Source: an uncultured Clostridium sp.
GTDB taxonomy: Bacteria > Bacillota > Clostridia > TANB77 > CAG-508
Assembly: GCA_948472955.1 (NCBI GenBank)
Contig: CAOKVW010000004.1
Coordinates: 1 to 46,068, forward strand
Length of the DNA: 46,068 nucleotides
Direction of reading: 5' to 3'
The position numbers were made by a program, and so were the translations under genes. Under the pieces are notes generated by a model, which was not told the origin of the DNA, searched no databases, and saw nothing but the letters and a program-made list of their open reading frames with translations. Of the stretch, positions 18,487-28,793 are shown piece by piece. The stretch's first letter is position 1, and every line of letters starts with the position of its first letter.

Positions 18487-19803
18487 CTATGGCATAACTC
18501 TTCTTGCCCCTACATAATTTTTGTTATAATATCCTGAATTAATGGAATCTGTTGTAACTCCCCTAGAAGGATTAGCTGCGTGTACAATTTTTCCTCCACC
18601 AGCATAGATTCCAACATGATTGATACCTGATTTACCAAACATAACTAAATCTCCTGGTTTTAAATCATTTCTACTAACAGCAACGCCATTACTATATTGA
18701 CCTGCTGCTGTTCTATTTAAATTTACACCATGTGATTTATACACATAAGAGGTAAACCCTGAACAGTCAAATCCACTTGGAGACATTCCTCCATACACAT
18801 ATCTACAACCTATATATTGTTGTGCTGTTGCCAAAACAGTGTTTCCTTTTCCTGATGGTGCAGGTGTTTCGGTTGTTTTCGCTTTTTCTGGTTGTTTTTG
18901 CTCTGTTTTATTATCCTCCGCTTTTCTTGGTGTTGTTGTACTTCTAGATGTTTCTTTTTTTGTTTCAGACAATAAAGATGATGAGATATATCCTTCTTTT
19001 CCACTTACTTTCACTTGGCTCCATCCATTTGATTCTGCTACTACTTCTACTGGTGTATTAACAGATAAAGTTGTTACAATTTCAGAGGATGTACTTGCTT
19101 CTTTTCTCACACGTACCGTTGCTGAATTGATATATAATGTTTTGCTAACCGCTTGTGGTTGTTGCTCTACGGTTTGTTCTGGTTGTTGTGTTTCTTGTGA
19201 TTGTTCTTGTGCTGGTTGTGTAGATGTTTCTGTGGTTGGCTCTTCTTTTTTCTCTTCTTTTTGTAATTTTTCTTTTCGAATCCATCCTTTTGTTGTTTGT
19301 GCTTCTACACATACCCATCCATTCATAATTTCTATAACATTAACTTCTTCATCTTTTTTTACTTCGATTGTATCTGTTGCATTGACAACTGGTACAATTT
19401 TTAGTTTTGTATTTTCTGTTACTTTTTGTTTTCCAAGTTGTATTTCTTGCTCTGGTTTCTCTTCTTGATTTTGTACTGTCTCAGTTGTTTCTACTTTATC
19501 AGAATCTGTACTGTTTTCTTCTACTGTTTCATTGGTATTGATTAGGTCTTGTCTTAAATAGCCAGTAATTCCTTTTACTTTTACCTTATACCAATCTCCC
19601 GTTTTTTCGATTATCTCTACTTCTTGATTCATAGTAAGTAATTCTAGTATTTTTGCGTTCTCATCTGCTGTTTCCCTAAGGTTTGCTGTTTCTACGCTTA
19701 CTTTTCCTGTATTAACTGCTAAACTTATATTGATAAAAAATATACTTATGATTCCTATAATCGCCATAATTACAATGGTTTTTATATTCATTTTACTTTT
19801 CAT
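18487..19803 (-). CDS. Cell-wall hydrolase with three SH3 domains and NlpC/P60
   Basis: This is a secreted peptidoglycan endopeptidase that cuts stem peptides. The 438-aa protein has a signal or anchor helix (about 7-30), three bacterial SH3 domains (about 34-88, 125-182 and 221-280) joined by Glu/Gln/Thr-rich linkers, and a C-terminal NlpC/P60 domain with catalytic Cys347 (SGFDCSGF), His396 (NHVGIY) and His408. AAGGAGCAATTGGGG precedes the ATG. comEC follows 19 nt downstream on the same strand. The gene starts beside the large foldback element. Confidence 0.92.
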   Translation of the reverse strand: MKSKMNIKTIVIMAIIGIISIFFINISLAVNTGKVSVETANLRETADENAKILELLTMNQEVEIIEKTGDWYKVKVKGITGYLRQDLINTNETVEENSTDSDKVETTETVQNQEEKPEQEIQLGKQKVTENTKLKIVPVVNATDTIEVKKDEEVNVIEIMNGWVCVEAQTTKGWIRKEKLQKEEKKEEPTTETSTQPAQEQSQETQQPEQTVEQQPQAVSKTLYINSATVRVRKEASTSSEIVTTLSVNTPVEVVAESNGWSQVKVSGKEGYISSSLLSETKKETSRSTTTPRKAEDNKTEQKQPEKAKTTETPAPSGKGNTVLATAQQYIGCRYVYGGMSPSGFDCSGFTSYVYKSHGVNLNRTAAGQYSNGVAVSRNDLKPGDLVMFGKSGINHVGIYAGGGKIVHAANPSRGVTTDSINSGYYNKNYVGARRVMP

Positions 19804-19916
19804 TCCCCAATTGCTCCTTATTCATAATATATTACATTCTTGTTTCAACGTTACTAAGTATACTACTATAAAATCTATTTGTCAAGTTTTAGAATTTTCC
19901 AAGTTCTGGTTTTGAG

Positions 19917-20135
19917 AAAGAGACCTTGAGTGATGTGCCGTAGTCGTAACCAGAGACCATATATTTATTTGTTGCAATACCGCGTAAGCGACCAAACGAG
20001 CCATTTATTGTGAGTGCGATTGGAGCAACTTACAAACTAGTATTTTTTATTTTGTAAGTTGCGACACACAAGGTATAAAACAAATAAATATATGGTCTCT
20101 GGTTACGACTACGGCACATCACTCAAGGTCTCTTT
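19917..20135. repeat. Foldback element with perfect 57-bp inverted repeats
   Basis: The arms 19917-19973 and 20079-20135 are exact reverse complements over 57 nt, and weaker complementarity continues outward to TTAAGTTTCGG-type ends. The 105-nt spacer has its own 12-bp hairpin (GCAACTTACAAA with TTTGTAAGTTGC at about 20024-20063). It occupies most of the 434-bp gap between the divergent NlpC/P60 and CNNM/CorC genes. No open frame or transposase is inside. Perfect arms suggest recent insertion or active correction. It may be a non-autonomous foldback transposon or a structured RNA. Confidence 0.8.
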
Positions 20136-20168
20136 TTCAAAAAAACCGAAACTTAATACAAGAATTTA

Positions 20169-20197
20169 TTGAAAAAAAAATAAAAAACGGATATAAT
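20169..20197 (+). promoter_or_regulatory. Sigma-A promoter of the CNNM/CorC gene
   Basis: TTGAAA (20169-20174) and TATAAT (20192-20197) are 17 nt apart, about 40 nt before the start codon and just outside the foldback element. Confidence 0.65.
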
Positions 20198-20237
20198 AAG
20201 TACAATAATCAAAAAAACAAAAAGGAGTCGATTAACC

Positions 20238-21551
20238 ATGTTATCTCAATTCATCATACTTGTAGTACTAATTGCATTAAATGCCTTTTTTGCAGCAACA
20301 GAAATAGCCTTTATTTCTTTAAATGATGCAAAAATAGAAAAACAAGCAAAAGAAGGAAACAAGAAAGCGAAGCAAATTGAAAAAATGATAAAATCACCTA
20401 GCAAATTTTTAGCCACCATACAAATTGGAATTACCTTAGCAGGATTCCTATCCAGTGCCTTTGCCTCTGACGCCTTTGCTGAAAAACTAGCCCCTATGCT
20501 ATATGACCTAATGCCATTTATTAATTTGGGTATCTGGAAAAGTATTTCCATTATTATCATCACTATTATTTTATCTTTCTTTACTTTAGTATTTGGAGAA
20601 TTAGTACCGAAAAGGTTTGCTATGAAATACTATGAAAAATTATCCTATGCTACCATTGGAATCATTAGGACTATCGCTATCCTAACTTCTCCCTTTGTTA
20701 AATTTTTAACAATTGTTACAAATGGCGTATCTAAACTATTAGGTGTTGGAGAAAATGAAGAAGAATCTGTCACAGAAGAAGAAATCAAAATGATGATAGA
20801 CCAAGGCGAGGAAAAAGGAACCATTAAAGAAGAAGAAAAAGAATTACTTAATAATGTCTTTGAATTTAATGATATAACCGTTTCTGAAATTATGAGACAC
20901 AGAAAAGATATTTTTGCCGTAGATATTAATATTAGTAATGAAGAATTATTACAAGAGCTTTCCCATGAAGAATACCGTTATAGTAGAATTCCCGTTTATG
21001 ATGAGACAATCGACGAAATTAAAGGAATTCTATATGTAAAAGATGTATTAAAAAATATCAATAAAAAATCTTTTAAAGTAAAAAATGTAGTAAAAGATGC
21101 GTATTTTGTATCACAAAATAGATTGATAAATGAAGTATTCAAAGAATTACAAAAAAACAAAAAACAAATTGCTATCATTATTGATGAATACGGTGGAACA
21201 GCTGGATTAATCACAATGGAAGATATTTTAGAAGAACTCGTTGGAGACATTTTCGATGAATATGATAAAGAAGAGAAAGAATATGAACAAATAGACCAAA
21301 ACACTTATATACTAAGTGGAAGTATGACAATTAATGATGTCAATAAATTACTGGAAGCCCAAATACCAGAGGGAGATTACGATACACTTTCAGGCTATTT
21401 ACAAGATACCTTAGGTAGAATCCCAGAGGAAGAAGAATTACCTATGATTGAAACAGAAGCTGTAACTTATAAAATAGAAGAATATGAAGATAAAAGAATT
21501 TTAAAAGTTAAAGCATGTAAAAATAATATAGAAGAAATCGAGGAAAAATAA
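20238..21551 (+). CDS. CNNM/CorC-type membrane protein (hemolysin C family)
   Basis: The family is linked to magnesium export or resistance. The 437-aa protein has a DUF21 (CNNM) membrane domain with about four helices (residues 1-150), a pair of CBS domains (about 205-330, with RIPVYDETIDEIKGILYVKD and DEYGGTAGLITMEDILEELVG) and a C-terminal CorC_HlyC domain (about 345-425). AAAGGAG precedes the ATG. The WG-repeat gene starts 3 nt after its stop. Confidence 0.9.
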   Translation: MLSQFIILVVLIALNAFFAATEIAFISLNDAKIEKQAKEGNKKAKQIEKMIKSPSKFLATIQIGITLAGFLSSAFASDAFAEKLAPMLYDLMPFINLGIWKSISIIIITIILSFFTLVFGELVPKRFAMKYYEKLSYATIGIIRTIAILTSPFVKFLTIVTNGVSKLLGVGENEEESVTEEEIKMMIDQGEEKGTIKEEEKELLNNVFEFNDITVSEIMRHRKDIFAVDINISNEELLQELSHEEYRYSRIPVYDETIDEIKGILYVKDVLKNINKKSFKVKNVVKDAYFVSQNRLINEVFKELQKNKKQIAIIIDEYGGTAGLITMEDILEELVGDIFDEYDKEEKEYEQIDQNTYILSGSMTINDVNKLLEAQIPEGDYDTLSGYLQDTLGRIPEEEELPMIETEAVTYKIEEYEDKRILKVKACKNNIEEIEEK

Positions 21552-21553
21552 AT

Positions 21554-23284
21554 ATGAAAAAGAAAACCATCTTTATTTTAATAGCTGTCCTAATTTTGGC
21601 AATCTTAGCAGCAGTTATTATTTATCAAATAACGATTCAAAACAATAAAAATTATGAAATAGAACAAATAAAAGAATACCATTATTTTATTTTAAAGCAA
21701 AATGATACTTATGGTGTTATGGATAAAAAAGCAAACATTCTAATTTCTCCACAATACGATGAAATCATCATACCTAACCCAGAAAAAGGAATTTTTATAT
21801 GTTATCAAGAAAACAATACTAAAATATTAAATGAAAACGGAGAAGAAATTTTAACACAATATGATAATGTTCAACCAATTCGCCTAAAAAATATTACTAG
21901 TAATTTAATGTATGAAAAAAGTGTACTTAAATACACAAAAGATGAAAAATATGGTTTAGTCAATCTCGAAGGAAAAAAGATAACGAAACCTATTTACGAT
22001 GAAATAGATAGTTTGCCCTATAAAGAAGGCGAATTAATGGTTCGTGAAAACGAAAAATATGGCATTATCAATATAAAAGGAAATCAAATAATAGAAATTT
22101 CCTATGATAAAATTGTAACAGATGAGTATTATACCGATGAAAATCGCTATCAGTACGCAGGATATATTGTTTCTATTAAAACGCCAGAAGGTTACCGATA
22201 TGGATATATCAATCATCAAGGAAAAGAGCTTTTAAATACAGAATACAATGATATTTCGCGAGTGACAGAAATGAAACATGACACTACCCCTTACTTGATT
22301 TGTGCTAAAAATGGACAGTATGGAATTGTCAAAAATGGAGAAAAAATTTTAGAAAATGAATATCAATCCATTCGATATGATATGTCTAATCAAGTATTTG
22401 TTGTTGAAAAAAGTAAAAAATATGGGATTGCTAATCTTGATGGAAAAATAATTGTTCCTCTACAATATCATCAAATAGATATTACAGGAATTTACTTATA
22501 TGCTCAAGATGAACAAGGAATCACTGTGTACAATAATGATGGAACGCAAGCTAATGTAAATGCTAATATGTCTATCTTAAAAACCAATAATGAGAAATAC
22601 AACATTAAAATTAGCAATGAAAATGGAACCACCTATGGTGTTATCAATCAAGAAGGAAAACAATTAATAGAAGAAAATTATAATTATATCGAATACTTAT
22701 ATGATAATTATTTCATTGTCAGCAATGAACATGGAAAACTAGGAGTTTTAGATGATAAAGAAGCTATCAAAATTGATATTAAATATGATGCTTTACAAAA
22801 AATGCAAGGTACTGATTTAATTCAAACCACATTAGCAGAAACCAAAACAACTCAAATCTACTCAAAAACAATGGAAAAAATTTGTGAAATGCAAAATGCT
22901 ACTTTGGAAATAGAACCAGACTTTATTAAAATATTCAATGAGACAGAAACAAAATATTTTTCTAAAGAAGGGAAAGAATTGAAAAATACACAGGTTTATC
23001 CAAATAATAAATTATTTGTTAAGGCTCAAAATAATCAATATGGATTTGTTGATAGCAAGGGAAATCTAGTTGTAGATTACCAGTACGATAAGGCTTATGA
23101 ATTAAATGAGTATGGATTTGCCACTGTAAAAAAAGATGGGAAATGGGGCTCTATCAATGAAGATGGAAAAGAAATAGTATCTCCCGTTTACGAAATAAAA
23201 ACTGAAAAAGCACCTTCTTTTATCGGAAGTTACTATCGTGTAACATACGGTTCAGGTGAATTTTATTACACAGATGCAAAATAA
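21554..23284 (+). CDS. WG-repeat protein with N-terminal membrane anchor
   Basis: The 576-aa protein has one membrane helix (about 5-26) and then at least nine repeats of the WG/KWG type, each with a core like YGVMDKKANILISPQYDEI or YGLVNLEGKKITKPIYDEI. Such beta-repeat proteins occur in many bacteria, with no common biochemical role known. The repeat domain should lie outside the cell. GAGGAAAAATAA, at the end of the preceding gene, serves as the ribosome binding site, so the two are translationally close and probably one operon. Confidence 0.85.
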   Translation: MKKKTIFILIAVLILAILAAVIIYQITIQNNKNYEIEQIKEYHYFILKQNDTYGVMDKKANILISPQYDEIIIPNPEKGIFICYQENNTKILNENGEEILTQYDNVQPIRLKNITSNLMYEKSVLKYTKDEKYGLVNLEGKKITKPIYDEIDSLPYKEGELMVRENEKYGIINIKGNQIIEISYDKIVTDEYYTDENRYQYAGYIVSIKTPEGYRYGYINHQGKELLNTEYNDISRVTEMKHDTTPYLICAKNGQYGIVKNGEKILENEYQSIRYDMSNQVFVVEKSKKYGIANLDGKIIVPLQYHQIDITGIYLYAQDEQGITVYNNDGTQANVNANMSILKTNNEKYNIKISNENGTTYGVINQEGKQLIEENYNYIEYLYDNYFIVSNEHGKLGVLDDKEAIKIDIKYDALQKMQGTDLIQTTLAETKTTQIYSKTMEKICEMQNATLEIEPDFIKIFNETETKYFSKEGKELKNTQVYPNNKLFVKAQNNQYGFVDSKGNLVVDYQYDKAYELNEYGFATVKKDGKWGSINEDGKEIVSPVYEIKTEKAPSFIGSYYRVTYGSGEFYYTDAK

Positions 23285-23390
23285 AATTACTTTTTTTCTG
23301 GATTCTCTAATTAGCAGTTTCTTGTTTAAACTCATATATATTAGTAAATACTAATACTGTTAAAAATTAACTTTTGAAGAAGGTGTTAAT

Positions 23391-24248
23391 TTGAAATTAG
23401 GAATCGCCTTATCTGGTGGAGGAATTAGAGGCATTTCACATGTTGGAGCATTAAAAGCCTTAGAAGATAATGGAATTAAAATAGATATCATAGGAGGAAC
23501 TAGTTCAGGAAGTTTAGTAGCCTCCTTATATGCGATGGGCTATTCACCCTATTATATTTATATCTTATTCAAAAGATATGCCAAAGACATTATAGCTATT
23601 AATTCTACACCCATTATATCTGGAATAGGAAATTTTATGATGAATAAAAAAGTTTGTATACCTGGCTTAAAAACAGGAGAAGAATTAGAAAAAGCTTATA
23701 ATGAAATAGCCAAAAGAAAAGGCATTCATAATATCTCGGATATTACCAAAATGCCTTTAGTCATTCCTTCTGTTGATGTTACTCTTTCCAAAGAATATAT
23801 TTTTACCAATAAAATACCAAAAGAAGGTGAAGATAAATCTCAATATATCACTGATATATCAGTTGGAAAAGCGGTACGTGCTAGTAGTAGTTTTCCTGCT
23901 GTCTTTTGTCCTTGTGACTTTAAAGAGCATAAATTTTTGGATGGTGGAATATTAGATAATATTCCTGTAACAGAGGTAAAAAAACAAGGTGCCGATAAAG
24001 TAATTGCTATTAATTTTAAAGCAGATGACGTAGATGAAACGAGTAATATGATGGACATTGCCATGAGAACCATTGATATTATGGGCAATAAGATTTCAGA
24101 GGAAAGTTTAGAACAAAGCGATTTTGTATTAACTGTTTCAACCGATAAAACAGGTCTTTTAGATATAGAGAAACTAGATAACTGTTATCAGTATGGATAT
24201 GAAGCCGTGTTAGAAAATTTGGATAAAATTAAAGCACTTTATCATTAA
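23391..24248 (+). CDS. Patatin-like phospholipase
   Basis: This is a lipid acyl hydrolase of the RssA/patatin class. The 285-aa protein has the oxyanion loop SGGGIRG (8-14), the nucleophile elbow GTSSG with Ser38, and the catalytic-dyad Asp in FLDGGILDN. The start is TTG with AAGGTG in front; no ATG fits. It lacks a signal peptide and probably acts in the cytoplasm. The next gene encodes a cysteine desulfurase. Confidence 0.9.
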   Translation: MKLGIALSGGGIRGISHVGALKALEDNGIKIDIIGGTSSGSLVASLYAMGYSPYYIYILFKRYAKDIIAINSTPIISGIGNFMMNKKVCIPGLKTGEELEKAYNEIAKRKGIHNISDITKMPLVIPSVDVTLSKEYIFTNKIPKEGEDKSQYITDISVGKAVRASSSFPAVFCPCDFKEHKFLDGGILDNIPVTEVKKQGADKVIAINFKADDVDETSNMMDIAMRTIDIMGNKISEESLEQSDFVLTVSTDKTGLLDIEKLDNCYQYGYEAVLENLDKIKALYH

Positions 24249-24306
24249 CGAAATATAAATCATCCTTCTGAATATAATATAAGAAAGACGAAAGGAATGA
24301 AATGAT

Positions 24307-25446
24307 ATGGAACTAAAATATTTTGATAATGCGGCTACAACAAGAGTAAAAAAAGAGGTTTTGGAAGAAATGTTTCCTTACTTTCACGAAAAATATGGAA
24401 ATCCTTCTTCTCTTTATAGCATAGGAAGAGCTTCTAAAAAAGCAATAGAAGAGGCTAGAAAAAAAGTAGCAAACTTGATGAATGCTAACCCCAATGAAAT
24501 TTATTTTACTGGTTGTGGCTCAGAAAGTGACAATACTATCATCAAAGGGATTGCCCATACCAATCGAAAAAAAGGAAAACATATTATTACTTCGCAAATT
24601 GAACATCCAGCTGTACTTCATACCTGTCAAGTATTAGAAAAACAAGGTTTTGAAATAACCTATTTAAAAGTCAACAAAAATGGATTTATTGACATAGAAG
24701 AACTTAGAAATTCTATTCGAAATGATACCATCTTAATTACCATTATGTTTGCTAATAATGAAATTGGAACCATTCAACCAATTGAAATGGTAGCAAAAAT
24801 TGCCAAAATGTATAATATCTTATTTCACACAGATGCGGTTCAAGCTTGTGGAAATATTCCGATTGATGTAAAAAGGATGGGAATTGATGCCTTATCGTTA
24901 TCTGGTCATAAATTATATGCACCAAAAGGAATTGGTGCTTTATATGTTAAAAATGGGATTGCATTTGAAAAATTTATGGATGGAGGACATCAAGAAAAAA
25001 ACAAAAGAGCTGGCACAGAAAATGTAGCAGGCATTGTTGGATTAGGCAAAGCTTGTGAATTAGCTCAAATTCATTTAAAAGAACATATGCAACAGTTAAA
25101 ACAATTAAGAGATTATTTTATAACACAAGTAGAAAACAAAATAGAAGGAGCTGTATTAAATGGAAGCAAAGAAAATCGATTGCCAGGAAATGCAAATTTT
25201 TCTTTTTCTGGTATAGATGGAGAAGCTCTATTATTAAATTTAGATGCAAAAGGAATTTGTGCATCCGCTGGTTCAGCTTGCACTTCTGGCTCTTCTTCCC
25301 CTTCCCATGTTTTATCTAGTATTGGATTATCCAATGAACTGGCTCATGGCTCACTTAGAGTAACCTTTGGCGAAGATAATACCAAAGAAGATGTGGATTA
25401 TTTAATAGAAAATCTATGCGAAATTATAGCAAAACTTAGAAAATAA
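24307..25446 (+). CDS. Cysteine desulfurase (NifS/IscS class)
   Basis: This PLP enzyme takes sulfur from cysteine for Fe-S clusters or tRNA thiolation. The 379-aa protein has the PLP lysine Lys202 in SLSGHKLYAPKG, the PLP-contact segment HTDAVQA, and the catalytic Cys325 in SACTSGSSSPSH, typical of group I (IscS/NifS). AAAGGAATGAAATGAT precedes the ATG. No iscU, nifU or thiI lies next to it, so the acceptor cannot be read from context. Confidence 0.92.
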   Translation: MELKYFDNAATTRVKKEVLEEMFPYFHEKYGNPSSLYSIGRASKKAIEEARKKVANLMNANPNEIYFTGCGSESDNTIIKGIAHTNRKKGKHIITSQIEHPAVLHTCQVLEKQGFEITYLKVNKNGFIDIEELRNSIRNDTILITIMFANNEIGTIQPIEMVAKIAKMYNILFHTDAVQACGNIPIDVKRMGIDALSLSGHKLYAPKGIGALYVKNGIAFEKFMDGGHQEKNKRAGTENVAGIVGLGKACELAQIHLKEHMQQLKQLRDYFITQVENKIEGAVLNGSKENRLPGNANFSFSGIDGEALLLNLDAKGICASAGSACTSGSSSPSHVLSSIGLSNELAHGSLRVTFGEDNTKEDVDYLIENLCEIIAKLRK

Positions 25447-25473
25447 TATACAAGGAGGCGTTTCTTTCCATGC

Positions 25474-27057
25474 TTACATATGAGAAGAAACGTCTCCATT
25501 GCACATAGCTACAGCACATTTTATGCCATCTACCGCTGCAGACATGATGCCTCCTGCATAACCAGCCCCTTCCCCACAAGGATAAATCCCGGAAATATTT
25601 GACATCAATTTCTCATCTCTAAGAATTTTCACAGGAGAGGAACTTCTCGTTTCTAATCCTGTTAAAATGCTATCCGGATTAGCAAATCCAGATAGTTTTG
25701 TATCAAAAAATTGAATTCCTTGTTTTAAAGTATCTGATACAAAACTTGGTAATATTTCATGCAAATTAGATAATGTAAATCCTGGTTGGTAAGAAGGAGT
25801 TACCTCCCCTATTTGCTGGCTTTTCTGATTTTTCAAAAAGTCTTCCACTCTTTGAACTGGTGCAAAATAATTAGAACCACCAAGAACAAAAGCTTTTTCC
25901 TCTAAATCTCTTTGAAAATAAATACCAGCCAAAGGAGAATCACTATTAAAATCCTCTGGTGTTACATTAACCAGAAGAGCTGAATTAGCATTGTTTCCAT
26001 TTCTTAAAAAGTGACTCATGCCATTTGTTACAATTGTGTTAGTTTCACTAGAAGAAGCCATAACCGTTCCACCAGGGCACATGCAAAAAGTATAGCAAGA
26101 ACGTCCATTAGCAGAGTGATAGGCTAATTTATATTCTGCTGGTGGTAATCTTAGTTTTGTAATGTGTCCATATTGTGCTTCATTTATCCATTTTTGTAAA
26201 TGCTCAATACGAACACCAACAGAAAAATTCTTTGCCTCCATACGAATCCCTTTTTCATAAAGAGTTTGAAATGTATCTCTTGCACTATGTCCAATCGCTA
26301 AAATAACATGATTGGTTTTGATGATTTCTTCTGCTTCCTTTTGGAGTATGTGCACACCTGAAATATGATGATTTTCCATTTCAAAATCAACTACTTTGGT
26401 TTCAAAAAGAAAACTACCTCCTTTTTCTATGATATATTCTCTCATATTTTTTATAATGTGGATTAAATAATCGGTACCAATATGCGGTTTCGAAAGATAT
26501 AAAATTTGTTTTGGAGCACCAAAATGAACAAATTCTTCCAATACTTTTCTACAAAATGGACTATTAATACCAGTCGTCAATTTCCCATCTGAAAAAGTTC
26601 CAGCTCCTCCTTCTCCAAACTGTACATTAGAAGAAACATTTAGTTTTCCTGTTTTGAGAAAATTATCTACACTTTCTTTTCTCTTTTCTACTGCTTGTCC
26701 CTGTTCTATCATAATAGGCTTTATGTTGTTTTCAACTAAGGTAAGAGCAGCAAAAAGACCTGCTGGTCCAGCCCCTACAATCACGGGACGAGTTGTTAAA
26801 TTCTTTTTGGTTTTACTTTTTGGTATCTCCCATTTTTTTATTCTTTGTAATTTTTTATATTTACTTTCGTCTTTGACTTGTATATCAATCGAATAGTTAT
26901 AATGCACATCCTCTTTTTTTCTGGCATCAATCGATTTTCGAGCAATGTGCCAATCTAATATGTCATCTTTATGAATACCATGCTTTTTAATGGCTATTTC
27001 TAATATTTCATTGTCTGTTATGTCTTTTCTGATTTTTATATCACTGATTCTTAACAT
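25474..27057 (-). CDS. FAD-dependent oxidoreductase (COG2509 type)
   Basis: The 527-aa protein has a small N-terminal domain (1-88) and an FAD-binding Rossmann motif RPVIVGAGPAGLFAAL (GAGPAG at 95-100). A PCGEGAGYAGGIMSAAVDG segment near the C-terminus closes the FAD site. It belongs to the widespread uncharacterised flavoprotein dehydrogenases of the COG2509 group; the substrate is unknown. It converges with the cysteine desulfurase gene, with only 27 bp between them and an imperfect hairpin spanning the junction. Confidence 0.88.
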   Translation of the reverse strand: MLRISDIKIRKDITDNEILEIAIKKHGIHKDDILDWHIARKSIDARKKEDVHYNYSIDIQVKDESKYKKLQRIKKWEIPKSKTKKNLTTRPVIVGAGPAGLFAALTLVENNIKPIMIEQGQAVEKRKESVDNFLKTGKLNVSSNVQFGEGGAGTFSDGKLTTGINSPFCRKVLEEFVHFGAPKQILYLSKPHIGTDYLIHIIKNMREYIIEKGGSFLFETKVVDFEMENHHISGVHILQKEAEEIIKTNHVILAIGHSARDTFQTLYEKGIRMEAKNFSVGVRIEHLQKWINEAQYGHITKLRLPPAEYKLAYHSANGRSCYTFCMCPGGTVMASSSETNTIVTNGMSHFLRNGNNANSALLVNVTPEDFNSDSPLAGIYFQRDLEEKAFVLGGSNYFAPVQRVEDFLKNQKSQQIGEVTPSYQPGFTLSNLHEILPSFVSDTLKQGIQFFDTKLSGFANPDSILTGLETRSSSPVKILRDEKLMSNISGIYPCGEGAGYAGGIMSAAVDGIKCAVAMCNGDVSSHM

Positions 27058-27209
27058 ATGCTTCTCCTTGTTTTAAAATATACATCAATTATAGCATATA
27101 AATGCAATCGTAAACCATAAAATGAAGATTTTATTAATTTTAGGAGAATACTTTCCTTTTCCCTCTAATTATTATATAATGTGAATAATGAAACAAAATG
27201 GGGAAATAT

Positions 27210-27842
27210 ATGGGAAAGAAGATAATTGATTATAGTATAAAAATATTTTGGATTTTTGTCATAGGTAGTGTATTTGGATTTTTTGCAGAAATGCTATATG
27301 CATTAGTCTATACAAGGACGCTAGAAATAAGACAGGGATTGGTTTATGGTCCTTTCATACAAATATATGGCGCTGGTGCAGTGGCTTATTATATTCTAAT
27401 TTCTAATATACAAGAGCCTAAAAAGGCTTTCTTTTCAGGCATTTTTATGGGCGGAGCTTTAGAATATTTATGCTCGTTTTTTCAAGAAATATTTTTTGGT
27501 ACCATTTCTTGGGATTATTCAGATTTATTTATGAATTTGAATGGCAGAACTAGTTTATTGTATTGTGTATATTGGGGAATGATAGCTATTATTTACTTAA
27601 AAATTGCCTATCCTGCTATTCAAAAAGCAGAACCAATCCTTTATAAAAAAAGTATTCGAGTCATTACCGTGTTTTTTGTGTTGTTTATGGCTTTTGATAT
27701 TACAATATCTTGCATGGCGGGTAATCGACAACAAGAAAGACGCCAAAATATACCTGCTAATAGTGCTGTGGATGAGTTTTTGGATAGGAATTATCCAGAT
27801 CAACTATTAGATAGGATTTATAATAATAAAAAGGATGTATAA
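27210..27842 (+). CDS. CmpB-like membrane protein (putative ABC-transporter type IV family)
   Basis: I chose the second ATG because GGGGAAATAT lies directly in front of it and the first ATG lacks a site. The protein is 210 aa with about five hydrophobic helices and a polar C-terminal tail of 35 residues. Segments GLVYGPFIQIYGAGAV and GALEYLCSFFQEIFFGTISWDYS match the family once named ABC_trans_CmpB. The function is not established. The LysR gene follows 29 nt later. Confidence 0.75.
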   Translation: MGKKIIDYSIKIFWIFVIGSVFGFFAEMLYALVYTRTLEIRQGLVYGPFIQIYGAGAVAYYILISNIQEPKKAFFSGIFMGGALEYLCSFFQEIFFGTISWDYSDLFMNLNGRTSLLYCVYWGMIAIIYLKIAYPAIQKAEPILYKKSIRVITVFFVLFMAFDITISCMAGNRQQERRQNIPANSAVDEFLDRNYPDQLLDRIYNNKKDV

Positions 27843-27871
27843 AATACAGTTTTGTAAGAGAGGTATCCAAA

Positions 27872-28759
27872 ATGACAAATTTAGAGTTATATAAAATATT
27901 TGTGATAGTAGCAAAAGAAGAAAATTTAACTAAGGCAAGTGAAAAACTTTATATATCCCAACCAGCTGTTACTAAACATATAAAAAATTTAGAAGAGGCC
28001 TTAAATACCAAATTATTTATAAGGTCAAATCATGGCATCCTACTAACAGAAGAAGGAAAAAAAATATATGATGAAATAAAAAATCCTATTAATGAGATAC
28101 TTGAATTAGATAGAAAATATGTAAATAAATCTAGAGATATTAATTTAGGAACACATTCTACTATATTAACTAAGATATTAGGAAATTATATTAAGAATTA
28201 TTATAAAGAAAATATAGATAGTACGATAAATACTTTTAATTTAGAAAATCAAGAAATGATGAAAAAATTAGAAAATAAAGAAATAGACATTATATTTTCT
28301 AAAAATTTAAAATTTAAGTATGACGATAAAAAGATAAAATATGTCCCATTAGGATATTGGCATGATGTTCTAGTTGCAAATCATAATTCTAAATGGAAAG
28401 ATAAGACCATAACAATAGGAGACTTAAAAAATGAGAATTTTTATATGCCCAGAAAAAGGTCTGAAACACCAAAAAATTTTTTTAATTCAACCCAAAGTAA
28501 TTATGAAGATTTTAAAAAAATAAAGCATATTACTTACCTAGCTATTGTAGATATTTTGAAAGATATTGAGGGAATTGGATTAGTAACAAAGGAATTTTTG
28601 GAAAAAGATTTAGAAAAGAATCAAATGATTTTACTAAAAACAGATTTTAAAATAGAACCTATTGAATATGGTATTTATTTCAATATAAAAAATAAATCCG
28701 AACAATTAAATAAATTTATACATTTACTAAAAAAAGATATAACCGAGAGTAATAACTAA
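27872..28759 (+). CDS. LysR-family transcriptional regulator
   Basis: The 295-aa protein has the LysR winged helix at residues 1-60 (EENLTKASEKLYISQPAVTKHI) and a substrate-binding-like domain after about 90. AGAGG precedes the ATG. It lies immediately before the nucleotidyltransferase, iPGM-like, enolase-like and DHH genes on the same strand, so it is the likely regulator of that set. The effector is unknown. A 12-bp palindrome at 28794-28827 could be an operator or an RNA hairpin. Confidence 0.85.
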   Translation: MTNLELYKIFVIVAKEENLTKASEKLYISQPAVTKHIKNLEEALNTKLFIRSNHGILLTEEGKKIYDEIKNPINEILELDRKYVNKSRDINLGTHSTILTKILGNYIKNYYKENIDSTINTFNLENQEMMKKLENKEIDIIFSKNLKFKYDDKKIKYVPLGYWHDVLVANHNSKWKDKTITIGDLKNENFYMPRKRSETPKNFFNSTQSNYEDFKKIKHITYLAIVDILKDIEGIGLVTKEFLEKDLEKNQMILLKTDFKIEPIEYGIYFNIKNKSEQLNKFIHLLKKDITESNN

Positions 28760-28793
28760 ATTAAAAATATGTATTTTACAACTCTATGCTCAG

